Shown here piece after piece: positions 19,228 to 28,737 of a DNA stretch of 64,000 nt (positions are counted from its first letter, which is position 1; each line of letters opens with the position of its first letter). This stretch comes from Pengzhenrongella sicca (lineage in GTDB: Bacteria; Actinomycetota; Actinomycetes; Actinomycetales; Cellulomonadaceae), in NCBI RefSeq assembly GCF_017569225.1, contig NZ_CP071868.1:1488001-1552000 (forward strand). The letters run 5' to 3'. Below the pieces are notes generated by a model. It made no database searches and was not told where the DNA came from. It saw only the letters and a list, made by a program, of their open reading frames with translations. The translations under genes and the position numbers were made by a program.

Positions 19228-22200
19228 ATGCCGTCCACCTCCAACTCGGACTTCGTGCACCTGCACGTGCACACCGAGTATTCGATGCTCGACGGCGCCG
19301 CGCGCCTCGACGACCTGTTCACCGAGGCCACCCGCCGGGGGCAGTCCGCGATGGCGACGACGGACCACGGGTTCGTGTTCGGGGCGTTCGACTTCTGGTC
19401 CAAGGCCCAGGCGCACGGCATCAAGCCGATCATCGGCGTCGAGGCCTACCTCACCCCCGGGACGGCGCGCGGGGACCGCACGCGCGTCAAGTGGGGCGAC
19501 CAGTTCCAGGGCAGCGACGACGTGTCCGGCGGCGGCGCGTACACCCACCTGACGATGTGGGCGAAGGACACCGCCGGCATGCACAACCTGTTCCGGATGG
19601 CGTCCCTGGCGTCCCTCGAGGGGCAGTTCTACAAGCCCCGGATGGACCGCGAGCTGTTGCAGACCTACGGCGCGGGCATGATCGCGACGACCGGCTGCCC
19701 GTCGAGCGAGGTGCAGACGCGCCTGCGCCTGGGCCAGTTCGACGAGGCCGTCCGCGCCGCGGGCGAGTTCCAGGACATCTTCGGCAAGGAGAACTACTAC
19801 GTCGAGCTGATGGACCACGGCCTCGACATCGAGCGCCGGGTCGCGAAGGACCTGCTGCGGGTCGCCCAGGCGATCGACGCGCCGCTCGTGGCGACCAACG
19901 ACCTGCACTACGTGACCAAGGCCGACCACAAGGCGCACGAGGTGCTGCTGTGCGTCCAGTCCGGGTCCACGCTCGCCGACCCGAAGCGGTTCAAGTTCGA
20001 CGCGCAGGAGTTCTACGTCAAGTCCGGCGAGGAGATGCGCCGGATGTGGGCCGAGCTGCCCGAGGCGTGCGACAACACGCTGCGGATCGCCGAGCAGTGC
20101 GAGGTGACGTTCAAGACCGACGTCGACTACATGCCCAACTTCCCGTGCCCCACGGGCGAGAACGAGACCTCCTGGTTCATCAAGGAGGTCGAGACTGGGC
20201 TGCACCGGCGCTACGCCGCGGGCATCCCCGCCGACGTGCGCAAGCAGGCGGACTACGAGACGAAGGTCATCACCGACCTCGGCTTCCCGGGGTACTTCCT
20301 CGTCGTGGCCGACTTCATCAACTGGGCGAAGGCCCAGGGCATCCGCGTGGGGCCCGGCCGCGGCTCGGCGGCCGGCTCGATGGCCTCCTACGCGATGGGC
20401 ATCACCGAGCTCGACCCGCTCGAGCACGGTCTGATCTTCGAGCGGTTCCTCAACCCCGAGCGCATCTCGTGGCCCGACGTCGACGTCGACTTCGACGAGC
20501 GCCGCCGCGGCGAGGTGATCCGGTACGTCACGGAGAAGTACGGCGAGGAGAAGGTCGCGCAGATCGTCACCTTCGGGACGATCAAGGCCAAGCAGGCGAT
20601 CAAGGACGCGTCCCGCGTGCTCGGCTTCCCGTTCGCGATGGGGGACAAGCTCACCAAGGCGATGCCGCCGGGCGTCATGGGCAAGGACATCCCGCTCGCC
20701 GGGATCTACGACGCGAACCACCCGCGCTACGCCGAGGCCGACGAGTTCCGCCGGGTCGTCCAGGCCGACCCCGACGCGCAGCGGGTCGTCGAGACCGCGC
20801 TCGGGCTCGAGGGCCTCAAGCGCCAGTGGGGCGTGCACGCGGCCGGCGTCATCATGTCGAGCGAGCCGCTGATCGAGATCGTCCCGATCATGCGCCGCGA
20901 GCAGGACGGCGCGATCATCACCCAGTTCGACCAGCCCACCTCCGAGAAGCTCGGGCTGATCAAGATGGACTTCCTCGGCCTGCGCAACCTCACGATCCTT
21001 GACGACGCGCTCGAGAACATCGTCATGAACGGCAAGCCCGCGATCCGGGTCGAGGACCTCCCGCTCGACGACCAGCCCACCTACGACCTGCTCGGGCGGG
21101 GCGACACGCTCGGCGTCTTCCAGCTCGACGGCGGCCCGATGCGCGCGCTGCTGCGCCAGCTGCACCCCGACAGCTTCGAGGACATCTCGGCCGTCATCGC
21201 GCTGTACCGGCCGGGCCCGATGGGCATGCAGTCGCACACGAACTACGCGCTGCGCAAGAACGGGCTGCAGGAGGTCGTGCCGATCCACCCCGAGCTGGCC
21301 GAGCCGCTCGAGGAGGTCGTCGGGCTGACCCACGGGCTGATCGTCTACCAGGAGCAGGTCCAGCGCGCCGCGCAGAAGCTCGCCGGGTACTCGCTCGGCC
21401 AGGCCGACCTCCTCCGGCGCGCGATGGGCAAGAAGAAGCAGTCGATCCTCGACAAGGAGTTCGTGCCCTTCGAGGCGGGGATGCTCGAGCGCGGCTACTC
21501 GCCCGGGGCCGTCAAGGCGGTCTGGGACGTGCTGGTGCCGTTCGCGGGGTACGCCTTCAACAAGGCGCACTCGGCCGCGTACGGCGTCGTCTCGTACTGG
21601 ACCGGCTACCTCAAGGCGAACTACCCGGCCGAGTACATGGCCGCGCTGCTGACGTCCGTGCGCGACGACAAGGACAAGTCGGCGCTCTACCTCGGCGAGT
21701 GCCGGCACATGGGCAACACCGTGCTGCCGCCCGACGTGAACTCGTCGTCGGCGAACTTCACGGCCGTTGGCACCGACATCCGGTTCGGGCTCACCGCGAT
21801 CCGCAACGTCGGCGCGAACGTCGTCGACGCGATCGTCGCGACCCGCGAGGCCAAGGGCGCGTTCGAGTCGTTCACCGACTTCCTCGCGAAGGTGCCCGCG
21901 GTGGTCTGCAACAAGCGCACCATCGAGTCGCTCATCAAGGCGGGAGCGTTCGACTCGCTCGGCAACACCCGCCGCGCGCTGCTGCTCGTGCACGAGCAGG
22001 CCGTCGAGTCCGTCATCGGGGTCAAGCGCAAGGAGGCGGAGGGCCAGTTCGACCTGTTCGCCGACTTCGCGGGCGGCGGCGACGACGACGCCGGGCTCTC
22101 GTTCAGCGTCGAGGTCCCCGACCTGCCCGACTGGGACAAGAAGCAGCGGCTCGCGTTCGAGCGCGAGATGCTCGGGCTGTACGTCTCGGACCACCCGCTG

Positions 22201-22770
22201 CGCGGGCTCGAGCACGTGCTCTCGGCCGCCGCCGACGTGTCGATCGCCGTGCTGCTCGCCGACGAGGCACGCCCGGACGGCTCGACGGTCACGATCGCCG
22301 GGCTCATCACGTCCGTGCAGCGCAAGATGTCGAAGCAGGGCAACCCCTGGGCCGCGGTCACGGTCGAGGACATGGAGGGCTCGGTCGAGATCATGTTCTT
22401 CGGCGAGACCTACCTCGCCTACTCGACGGCGCTCGCCGAGGACCAGGTCGTGATCATCCGGGGCCGCGTGCGCCGGCGGGACGACTCGATGCAGCTGCAG
22501 GCCCTCGAGGTGTCGCTGCCCGACGTCTCCGCGGTCGCCGACTCCCCGCTCACGGTGTCGATGTCGGTCACCCGGTGCACCCCGCCGGTGGTCGAGCGGC
22601 TCCGGGAGATCCTCACGAACCACCCGGGCGTGATCGAGGTGCACCTGAAGCTGCTGAGCCCGGGCCGCGCGACCGTGATGCGGCTCGAGGAGAGCCTGCG
22701 GGTCGAGCGGTCCTCGGCGCTGTTCGGCGACCTCAAGGCGCTGCTCGGTCCGAGCTGCCTGGGGTCGTAG
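19228..22770 (+). CDS. dnaE: DnaE1, DNA polymerase III alpha subunit
   Basis: A 1,180-residue C-family replicative DNA polymerase. It has an N-terminal PHP domain (HLHVHTEYSMLDG), a palm domain with catalytic aspartates D417 and D419 (PDVDVDF), the finger and tau-binding regions, helix-hairpin-helix (about 870-930) and an OB fold near 1,010-1,090 (VTIAGLITSVQRKMSKQGNPW). The length and intact PHP motifs fit the essential actinobacterial DnaE1 with proofreading, rather than the error-prone DnaE2. The start is ATG 19228; a TTG two codons upstream is less likely given the -10 position. Confidence 0.97.
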   Translation: MPSTSNSDFVHLHVHTEYSMLDGAARLDDLFTEATRRGQSAMATTDHGFVFGAFDFWSKAQAHGIKPIIGVEAYLTPGTARGDRTRVKWGDQFQGSDDVSGGGAYTHLTMWAKDTAGMHNLFRMASLASLEGQFYKPRMDRELLQTYGAGMIATTGCPSSEVQTRLRLGQFDEAVRAAGEFQDIFGKENYYVELMDHGLDIERRVAKDLLRVAQAIDAPLVATNDLHYVTKADHKAHEVLLCVQSGSTLADPKRFKFDAQEFYVKSGEEMRRMWAELPEACDNTLRIAEQCEVTFKTDVDYMPNFPCPTGENETSWFIKEVETGLHRRYAAGIPADVRKQADYETKVITDLGFPGYFLVVADFINWAKAQGIRVGPGRGSAAGSMASYAMGITELDPLEHGLIFERFLNPERISWPDVDVDFDERRRGEVIRYVTEKYGEEKVAQIVTFGTIKAKQAIKDASRVLGFPFAMGDKLTKAMPPGVMGKDIPLAGIYDANHPRYAEADEFRRVVQADPDAQRVVETALGLEGLKRQWGVHAAGVIMSSEPLIEIVPIMRREQDGAIITQFDQPTSEKLGLIKMDFLGLRNLTILDDALENIVMNGKPAIRVEDLPLDDQPTYDLLGRGDTLGVFQLDGGPMRALLRQLHPDSFEDISAVIALYRPGPMGMQSHTNYALRKNGLQEVVPIHPELAEPLEEVVGLTHGLIVYQEQVQRAAQKLAGYSLGQADLLRRAMGKKKQSILDKEFVPFEAGMLERGYSPGAVKAVWDVLVPFAGYAFNKAHSAAYGVVSYWTGYLKANYPAEYMAALLTSVRDDKDKSALYLGECRHMGNTVLPPDVNSSSANFTAVGTDIRFGLTAIRNVGANVVDAIVATREAKGAFESFTDFLAKVPAVVCNKRTIESLIKAGAFDSLGNTRRALLLVHEQAVESVIGVKRKEAEGQFDLFADFAGGGDDDAGLSFSVEVPDLPDWDKKQRLAFEREMLGLYVSDHPLRGLEHVLSAAADVSIAVLLADEARPDGSTVTIAGLITSVQRKMSKQGNPWAAVTVEDMEGSVEIMFFGETYLAYSTALAEDQVVIIRGRVRRRDDSMQLQALEVSLPDVSAVADSPLTVSMSVTRCTPPVVERLREILTNHPGVIEVHLKLLSPGRATVMRLEESLRVERSSALFGDLKALLGPSCLGS

Positions 22771-22803
22771 CGTGCGCGCCCGGAGCGCCTAGACTCTGCG
22801 GCC

Positions 22804-23202
22804 GTGATCACCCTGACACCCGGCCAGCTCGAGTTCGTCACCGAACGGCACCTCGCGACCCTGACGACGGTGCACGCCGACGGCAGGCCGCACGTCGTGC
22901 CGGTCGCCTTCACCTGGGACGCGGGCGCGGGGCGGGCCCGCGTGACCACTCGCGGCACGAGCGTCAAGGCCCGCGCCGCCGAGCGTGGCGGCGCGGGGGG
23001 CGCCCCGCTGCGGGCCGCGCTGTGCCAGGTGGACGGTCAGCGCTGGCTGACCCTCGAGGGCACCGTGACGATGTCCCGGGACCCCGCGCAGATCGCTGAG
23101 GCCGTCGAGCGGTACGCGGACCGGTACCGGCAGCTCGCGTTCCAGCCGGAGCGCGTCGTGCTGCACCTCGCCGTCGATCGCGTCATGGGCACGGTCCGCT
23201 GA
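22804..23202 (+). CDS. pyridoxamine-5'-phosphate-oxidase-fold F420/FMN protein
   Basis: A 132-residue single-domain split-barrel protein of the PPOX class. It opens with LTPGQLEFVTERHLATLTTVHADGRPHVVPVAF, a pattern typical of small actinobacterial F420- or FMN-binding PPOX enzymes. Substrate and cofactor cannot be decided from sequence. TAGACT at 22790-22795 ends eight bases before the GTG, so the mRNA may be leaderless. It converges on the S4 gene with only 25 bases between. Confidence 0.8.
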   Translation: MITLTPGQLEFVTERHLATLTTVHADGRPHVVPVAFTWDAGAGRARVTTRGTSVKARAAERGGAGGAPLRAALCQVDGQRWLTLEGTVTMSRDPAQIAEAVERYADRYRQLAFQPERVVLHLAVDRVMGTVR

Positions 23203-23227
23203 CTGGAACGGTGCGCCAGCCCGGAGG

Positions 23228-23461
23228 TCAGCCGACGAGCGCGCGCACCGTCCGATCGGGCAGGTCCAGCTCGATCTCGTCGCCGCGGCGGAGCTGGCGC
23301 CCGCGGCGGTTCTCCGCCTCGCCGTTCACCGTGACGGAGCCGTCCTCGATGAGCTCGCGCGCGTGCGCGCCGGACTCCGCGAGCCCCGCCAGCTTGAGGA
23401 ACTGGCCGAGCCGGATGATGTCGCTGCTGATCTGGACGGTCGGAACTGGGGCGTCGGTCAT
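23228..23461 (-). CDS. small S4-domain RNA-binding protein
   Basis: A 77-residue protein that is essentially one S4 domain: IRLGQFLKLAGLAESGAHARELIEDGSVTVNGE, then an RGRQLRRGD turn. Similar single-domain proteins are YbcJ of E. coli and, more distantly, RqcP/YlmH-type factors. RNA binding is expected; the target is unknown. It is divergent from hisD with a 43-base gap. Confidence 0.8.
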   Translation of the reverse strand: MTDAPVPTVQISSDIIRLGQFLKLAGLAESGAHARELIEDGSVTVNGEAENRRGRQLRRGDEIELDLPDRTVRALVG

Positions 23462-23492
23462 GACTCCATCATCCCGCCTCGGCGAGCCCGGC

Positions 23493-23498
23493 TAGAAT
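23493..23498 (+). promoter_or_regulatory. candidate -10 element for leaderless hisD
   Basis: TAGAAT ends six bases before the hisD GTG at 23505, within the 43-base gap to the divergent S4 gene. Confidence 0.6.
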
Positions 23499-23504
23499 CG
23501 CGCC

Positions 23505-24827
23505 GTGCTTACCCGCCTCGACCTGCGCGGTCGCCAGCTGTCCACCCGCGAGCTCGTGGCCGCGTTGCCCCGGGCCGAGATCGACGTGGACGCCGCGACC
23601 CATCTCGTGGCGCCGATCATCGACGCGGTGCGCACCCGCGGGGCCGCGGCCCTGCGCGATTTCGCCGAGACCTTCGACGGCGTCCGTCCCGTGCACCTGC
23701 GCGTCCCGGCGCAGGAGCCGGCGCGGGCCCTCGCCGCCCTCGACCCCGCGGTCCGCGCGGCCCTCGAGGAGACGATCCGCCGGGTCCGGGCCGTGCACGC
23801 GGCCCAGCTCCCCGCCGGCTTCACCGTCGACGTCGCGCCGGGCGCGACGGTGCGCCAGCGCTGGGTGCCCGTGGGCCGGGTCGGCCTGTACGTCCCCGGC
23901 GGCCTGGCCGTCTACCCGTCGTCGGTCGTCATGAACGTCGTCGCGGCGCAGGAGGCAGGCGTCCCGTCGCTCGCTGTCGCGTCGCCGCCGCAGGCGTCGA
24001 ACGACGGCCTTCCGAACGCGACGGTGCTCGCGGCCTGCGCCCTGCTGGGCGTCGACGAGATCTACGCCGCCGGCGGGGCCCAGGCCATCGCGATGCTCGC
24101 GTACGGCGCCGTCGGCTCCGGGCCCGTCGACGGCGACTGGCTCTGCGAGCCGGTCGACGTGATCACCGGCCCGGGCAACGTCTACGTCGCGGCCGCCAAG
24201 CGCCTGGTCCGGGGGACCGTCGGCATCGACGCGGAGGCGGGCCCGACCGAGATCGCGGTGCTCGCCGACGGCGGCGCGGACCCGGTGCACGTCGCGGCGG
24301 ACCTCATCAGCCAGGCCGAGCACGACCCGCTCGCGGCCTCCGTGCTCGTGACCGACTCGGTCGCGCTCGCCGACGCCGTCGACGGGCTGCTCGCCGGGCG
24401 CGTCGTGCGCACCAAGCACGCCGTCCGCGTGACGACCGCGCTGACCGGCCGGCAGTCCGCGATCGTGCTGGTCGACGACATGGCGGCCGGTGTGGCCGTC
24501 GTGGACGCCTACGGGGCCGAGCACCTGGAGATCCAGGCCGCGGGCGCGGCAGAGCTCGCCGAGCGGGTGCGCAGCGCGGGCGCGATCTTCGTCGGCCCGT
24601 ACTCGCCCGTCGCCCTCGGCGACTACATGGCCGGCTCCAACCACGTCCTGCCGACCGGTGGCTGCGCGCACTTCGCGAGCGCGCTCGGGGTGCACAGCTT
24701 CCTCAAGGCCGTCCAGGTGATCGAGTACGACGCGACCGCGCTGGCGGTCGTCGCCGACCGGATCGTCGCGCTCGCGAACGCCGAGGACCTGCCGGCCCAC
24801 GGCGAGGCCGTCCGGGCGAGGTTCTGA
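23505..24827 (+). CDS. hisD: HisD, histidinol dehydrogenase
   Basis: A 440-residue NAD- and zinc-dependent enzyme for the last two steps of histidine synthesis (histidinol to histidine). Conserved blocks include [16 protein letters not shown], '[13 protein letters not shown]', '[10 protein letters not shown]', HLEIQ and '[15 protein letters not shown]'. It is separated from hisC by about 10.5 kb holding the ole cluster, recQ and others. In many actinobacteria hisD and hisC are adjacent, so the locus may have been split by insertion or rearrangement. Confidence 0.96.
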   Translation: MLTRLDLRGRQLSTRELVAALPRAEIDVDAATHLVAPIIDAVRTRGAAALRDFAETFDGVRPVHLRVPAQEPARALAALDPAVRAALEETIRRVRAVHAAQLPAGFTVDVAPGATVRQRWVPVGRVGLYVPGGLAVYPSSVVMNVVAAQEAGVPSLAVASPPQASNDGLPNATVLAACALLGVDEIYAAGGAQAIAMLAYGAVGSGPVDGDWLCEPVDVITGPGNVYVAAAKRLVRGTVGIDAEAGPTEIAVLADGGADPVHVAADLISQAEHDPLAASVLVTDSVALADAVDGLLAGRVVRTKHAVRVTTALTGRQSAIVLVDDMAAGVAVVDAYGAEHLEIQAAGAAELAERVRSAGAIFVGPYSPVALGDYMAGSNHVLPTGGCAHFASALGVHSFLKAVQVIEYDATALAVVADRIVALANAEDLPAHGEAVRARF

Positions 24828-24987
24828 CGCTGGACGCGACGGCGCGCCGCCTGAATGTGAAGATGGGAGGCGCTGACGCCCGTAGGCGCCCGCCCGCCCA
24901 GCCTCGCGCCCACTCACGCCGTATCAGCCACGCACCCCGTACCAGCCGAGCTCGCCACAGCCTTTCCCCGAAGAAACAGGTCCGCAC

Positions 24988-26010
24988 GTGAACGGCAACG
25001 CCACAACCCGACACACGGGCGCAGCCCTGCTCGCGGTCACGGGCCTCGAGGCGCCCGTCGTCGTGCCGTCGTCCCACTTCGACGAGCGGCTGGCCGCGAG
25101 CCTGCGCCGGCTCCGGCTGCCGCGCGGCCTGCTCGAGCGCGTCGCCGGGGTGCGCGAGCGCCGTTGGTGGGACGCGGACACCGCGTTCGACGACGCGGCC
25201 ATCGCGGCCGGCGCGAAGGCGCTCGCCGAGGCCGGGGTCGACGCGAGCGACGTCGGCCTGGTCATCAACACGTCCGTGACCCGCGCCCACCTCGAGCCGT
25301 CGGTCGCGTCCAAGGTGCACGACGGACTCGGGCTGCCGCCGTCGGCGCTGAACTTCGACCTGACGAACGCGTGCCTGGGCTTCGTGAACGGGCTCACCCT
25401 GGCCGCGACGCTGATCGACGCCGGCCAGATCCGCTACGCCGTGATCGTGGACGGGGAGGACTCGCAGCCCGCGCAGGAGGCGACCCTCGCCCGGCTCGCC
25501 GGGCCGGACGTGACGCGCCAGGGCTTCCTTGACGAGTTCGCGACCCTGACCCTCGGGTCCGGCGCCGCGGCGGCCGTGCTCGGCCCGATCGCCGATCACC
25601 CGGGGGGGCACCGCCTCGTCGGCGGGGTCACGCGGGCCGCGACCCAGCACCACGGCCTGTGCGTCGGCGGTGTCGACGGGATGCGGACCGACCCCGCGGG
25701 CCTGCTCGCGGGCGGCCTCGAGCTGGTGCAGGCGGCATGGGACGAGGCCCAGCCCGAGTGGAACTGGTCCGGGCTCGCGCGGTACGTCATGCATCAGGTC
25801 TCGCGCGTGCACGTCGACGCGATCGCGGAGGCGCTCGGCCTGGATCTCGCGCGCGTGCCGCTCACGTTCCCGACCTACGGGAACGTCGGTCCGGCCTCGC
25901 TGCCGATGACGCTCGCGCGCGAGGTCGACAGCCTCGCGACGGGCGACCGGGTGCTGTGCATGGGGGTGGGGTCGGGGCTCAACACCGCCATGCTCGAGAT
26001 CGCGTGGTGA
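24988..26010 (+). CDS. oleA: OleA, thiolase-fold head-to-head acyl-CoA condensing enzyme
   Basis: A 340-residue thiolase-superfamily protein (KAS III-like). OleA joins two long-chain acyl-CoAs head-to-head, giving a 2-alkyl-3-keto acid for olefin synthesis. The nucleophile is C129 in NACLGF; the C-terminal half has the family YGNVGPASLP Asn motif and an upstream His. The VAGVRERRWW segment and the paired oleBC/oleD genes separate it from FabH. The GTG is preceded by an AGG-containing weak ribosome site. Its stop overlaps the oleBC GTG by four bases. Confidence 0.9.
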   Translation: MNGNATTRHTGAALLAVTGLEAPVVVPSSHFDERLAASLRRLRLPRGLLERVAGVRERRWWDADTAFDDAAIAAGAKALAEAGVDASDVGLVINTSVTRAHLEPSVASKVHDGLGLPPSALNFDLTNACLGFVNGLTLAATLIDAGQIRYAVIVDGEDSQPAQEATLARLAGPDVTRQGFLDEFATLTLGSGAAAAVLGPIADHPGGHRLVGGVTRAATQHHGLCVGGVDGMRTDPAGLLAGGLELVQAAWDEAQPEWNWSGLARYVMHQVSRVHVDAIAEALGLDLARVPLTFPTYGNVGPASLPMTLAREVDSLATGDRVLCMGVGSGLNTAMLEIAW

Positions 26011-28691
26011 GCCCCACCGAACCGGCCCTCCTGCCACCGCCCGGCCTGCCCGGGCTCGACCCCGCCTGGTCCCGGCTCGTCGAGGTGCCCCGGCCGGGCG
26101 GCGCGGCCGGCGTCGACACCTGGCACGTGCTCGACAACGGGCCGACCCTCGCCGCTGCCCCGGCGGACCGCGCCGGCACGCTGCTGTGCGTGCACGGCAA
26201 CCCGACGTGGTCGTACCTGTGGCGCGAGCTGGTGGCCGCCGCCGCGGCGGCGCCGCGGCCCTGGCGCGTCGTCGCGGTCGACCAGCTGGGCATGGGGTTC
26301 TCCGAGCGCACCGGCCGCACCCACCGGCTCGCCGACCGGATCGGCGACCTCGGGCGGCTCACGGACGCCCTCGACCTCACGGGGCCCGTGGTCACCGTCG
26401 GGCACGACTGGGGCGGCGCCGTCTCGATCGGCTGGGCCGCCGCGCACCCCGGGCAGCTCGCCGGCGTCGTGCTGACGAACACCGCCCTGCACCAGGAGCT
26501 CGGGGTGGACGCGCCCGCGCCGCTGCGGGTCGCGCTCGCCGGGCCCGTGCTGCGCGCGAGCACCGAGGCCACCCCGGCGTTCCTCGAAGCCGCGATCGCG
26601 ATCGCGCACCCGCGGCTGCCGCGCGCCGTCGCCGACGCCTACCGGGCGCCCTACCGCTCGCGATCGCGGCGGGCCGGGATCGGTGACTTCGTCGCCGACA
26701 TCCCGCTCGTCGCCGACCATCCGAGCCGCCCGGCGCTGGAGCAGGTCGCCGCCGCCGCGCGAACGCTCGAGGTCCCGGCGCTCGTGCTGTGGGGTCCGCG
26801 CGACCCCGTCTTCGTCGCCCGCTTCCTCGACGACCTGATCGACCGGCTCCCGCGCGCGGACGTGCACCGGTTCGAGGGCGCCGGGCACCTCCTCGCCGAG
26901 GACGCCGACGTCGCCGGCGCGGTCCTCGCCTGGCTCGCCGACCGCTTCCCGGCGCCGGCGCCGTCGACCGGCGAGCCGGATCCGGGTGCGGCCGCCGAAC
27001 CCGCCGCCGAACCCGCCGCCGAACCCGCCGACCTGCCGCCGTCGCGGCCGTTGGGGGCCGCGCTCGACGAGCGCGCGTCCGACGAGACGACCGCGCTGGT
27101 CGAGCTCGCCCCGGCGGGCGGGGGCGGCCCGCGCTCGATCTCGTGGGCACTCCTGGCGCGCCAGGTCGACGACCTCGCGCGCGGACTGCTCGTCGCGGGG
27201 CTCACGCCCGGGGACCGCGTGTGTCTGCTGGTCCCGCCCGGCGCGGATCTCACGGCGATCCTGTACGCCTGCCTGCGCATCGGCGCGGTCGTCGTGGTGG
27301 CCGACGCCGGGCTCGGGCTGCGCGGTCTCTCGCGGGCCGTGCGGGGCGCGCGCCCCGACGTCGTCGTCGGGATCGAACGGGCCCTGGTCGCGGCGCGCGC
27401 GCTCGGCTGGTCGGCGCGCCGCTTCGGCGCGGGGCCGCTCACGGCCGCCGCGCGCCGAGTCCTCGGCGTGGAGGCGACGCTCGTGGAGCTCGCCGAGCGG
27501 GGCCGCGCCGAGCGCCACGCCGGCGCCGCGCCCCTGCCGCCGCGCCCCGCGCCGGCCGACCCGGCCGCGATCCTGTTCACGTCGGGCTCGACCGGACCGG
27601 CCAAGGGCGTCACGTACACCCACGGGCAGCTCGCGGGCATGCGCGACGCCGTCGCCGCGACCTACGGAATCGGGCCCGGGACGGCGCTCGTCGCCGGCTT
27701 CGCGCCGTTCGCCCTGCTCGGGCCAGCCCTCGGGGCGACCTGCGCGAGCCCCGACATGGACGTCACCGCGCCGCGGACCCTCACCGCCACGGCGCTCGCC
27801 GAGGCGGTCGCGGCGATCGACGCCGACGTCGTCTTCGCCTCCCCGGCGGCGCTCGCCGGCGTCGTGGCCAGTGGGGCCGCGCTCGACGCGAGGGGCCGGC
27901 GCGCGCTCGCGGGCGTCCGGCTGTTCCTGTCCGCCGGCGCGCCCGTGCCGCCCGGGCTGCTCGCCGCCGCGGGCGAGCTCATGCCGGCCGCGCAGGCCCA
28001 CACGCCGTACGGGATGACCGAGGCCCTGCCCGTGACCGACATCTCGCTCGACGAGATCCGCACGGCCGAGGCCGAGTGCGGATCGGAGGGCGTCTGCGTC
28101 GGCCGACCCGTCGCGCGGGTGCGGCTCGCGATCAGCGCGCTCGACGCGGCCGGCGCGGCCACGGGCGCGCCCGCGGGGACTGCCTCAGTCACGGGCGAGG
28201 TCCTCGTGCAGGGCCCGCACGTCATGGACCACTACGACCGCCTGTGGCTGACGCAGCGGGCGTCGGCTCGCGACGCCGGGTGGCACCGCACGGGCGACGT
28301 CGGCCACCTCGACGGCGCGGGCCGGCTGTGGGTCGAGGGGCGGCTCACGCACGCGATCACGACGGCGGGAGGAGTGCGCACGCCCGTCGGCTTCGAGCGC
28401 CGTGCCGAGGGCGCGGCCGGGGTCGCCCGCGCGGCGGCCGTCGGGGTGGGGCCCGCCGGGACGCAGCAGGTCGTGCTCGTCGTCGAGACCGACCCGCCGG
28501 CCCGCCGGCCCGGGCTGGCGTCGATCGACCTGAGTGCCGGCGTCCGGGCCGCGATCGGTGAGCCCGTCGCCGCGGTGCTCGTCGTGCCCCGACTGCCCAC
28601 GGACGTGCGGCACAACTCCAAGGTCGACCGCACCCGGATCGCGCGGTGGGCCGCCGCGGTGCTCGCCGGCGGCCGCCTCGGGCGACCATGA
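26007..28691 (+). CDS. oleBC: OleBC fusion: beta-lactone decarboxylase plus beta-lactone synthetase
   Basis: An 894-residue two-domain protein. Residues about 35-315 are an alpha/beta hydrolase related to haloalkane dehalogenases (OleB), with the nucleophile Asp134 in GHDWGG and HGNPTWSYLWR near the oxyanion site. A low-complexity linker with AAEP repeats (about 325-345) leads to an AMP-ligase-fold domain (OleC, about 350-890) with ILFTSGSTGPAKGV and the TPYGMTE motif. OleC closes 2-alkyl-3-hydroxy acids to beta-lactones with ATP; OleB removes CO2 to give cis-olefins. The same fusion is known in Micrococcus-type actinobacteria. Both halves look intact, so an olefin end product is expected. 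Confidence 0.92.
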   Translation: MSPTEPALLPPPGLPGLDPAWSRLVEVPRPGGAAGVDTWHVLDNGPTLAAAPADRAGTLLCVHGNPTWSYLWRELVAAAAAAPRPWRVVAVDQLGMGFSERTGRTHRLADRIGDLGRLTDALDLTGPVVTVGHDWGGAVSIGWAAAHPGQLAGVVLTNTALHQELGVDAPAPLRVALAGPVLRASTEATPAFLEAAIAIAHPRLPRAVADAYRAPYRSRSRRAGIGDFVADIPLVADHPSRPALEQVAAAARTLEVPALVLWGPRDPVFVARFLDDLIDRLPRADVHRFEGAGHLLAEDADVAGAVLAWLADRFPAPAPSTGEPDPGAAAEPAAEPAAEPADLPPSRPLGAALDERASDETTALVELAPAGGGGPRSISWALLARQVDDLARGLLVAGLTPGDRVCLLVPPGADLTAILYACLRIGAVVVVADAGLGLRGLSRAVRGARPDVVVGIERALVAARALGWSARRFGAGPLTAAARRVLGVEATLVELAERGRAERHAGAAPLPPRPAPADPAAILFTSGSTGPAKGVTYTHGQLAGMRDAVAATYGIGPGTALVAGFAPFALLGPALGATCASPDMDVTAPRTLTATALAEAVAAIDADVVFASPAALAGVVASGAALDARGRRALAGVRLFLSAGAPVPPGLLAAAGELMPAAQAHTPYGMTEALPVTDISLDEIRTAEAECGSEGVCVGRPVARVRLAISALDAAGAATGAPAGTASVTGEVLVQGPHVMDHYDRLWLTQRASARDAGWHRTGDVGHLDGAGRLWVEGRLTHAITTAGGVRTPVGFERRAEGAAGVARAAAVGVGPAGTQQVVLVVETDPPARRPGLASIDLSAGVRAAIGEPVAAVLVVPRLPTDVRHNSKVDRTRIARWAAAVLAGGRLGRP

Positions 28692-28737
28692 CGACGCGCT
28701 TCCGTGACGACCGGTCGCCGGTGAAGGCCGGCCGCTC

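Noticed and set aside
19105-22644. 1,179-codon open frame on the minus strand opposite dnaE
   Set aside because: A high-GC shadow: the + strand frame is an unmistakable DnaE, and the minus frame has only Val/Arg/Asp/Gly-rich composition with no motif or ribosome site.
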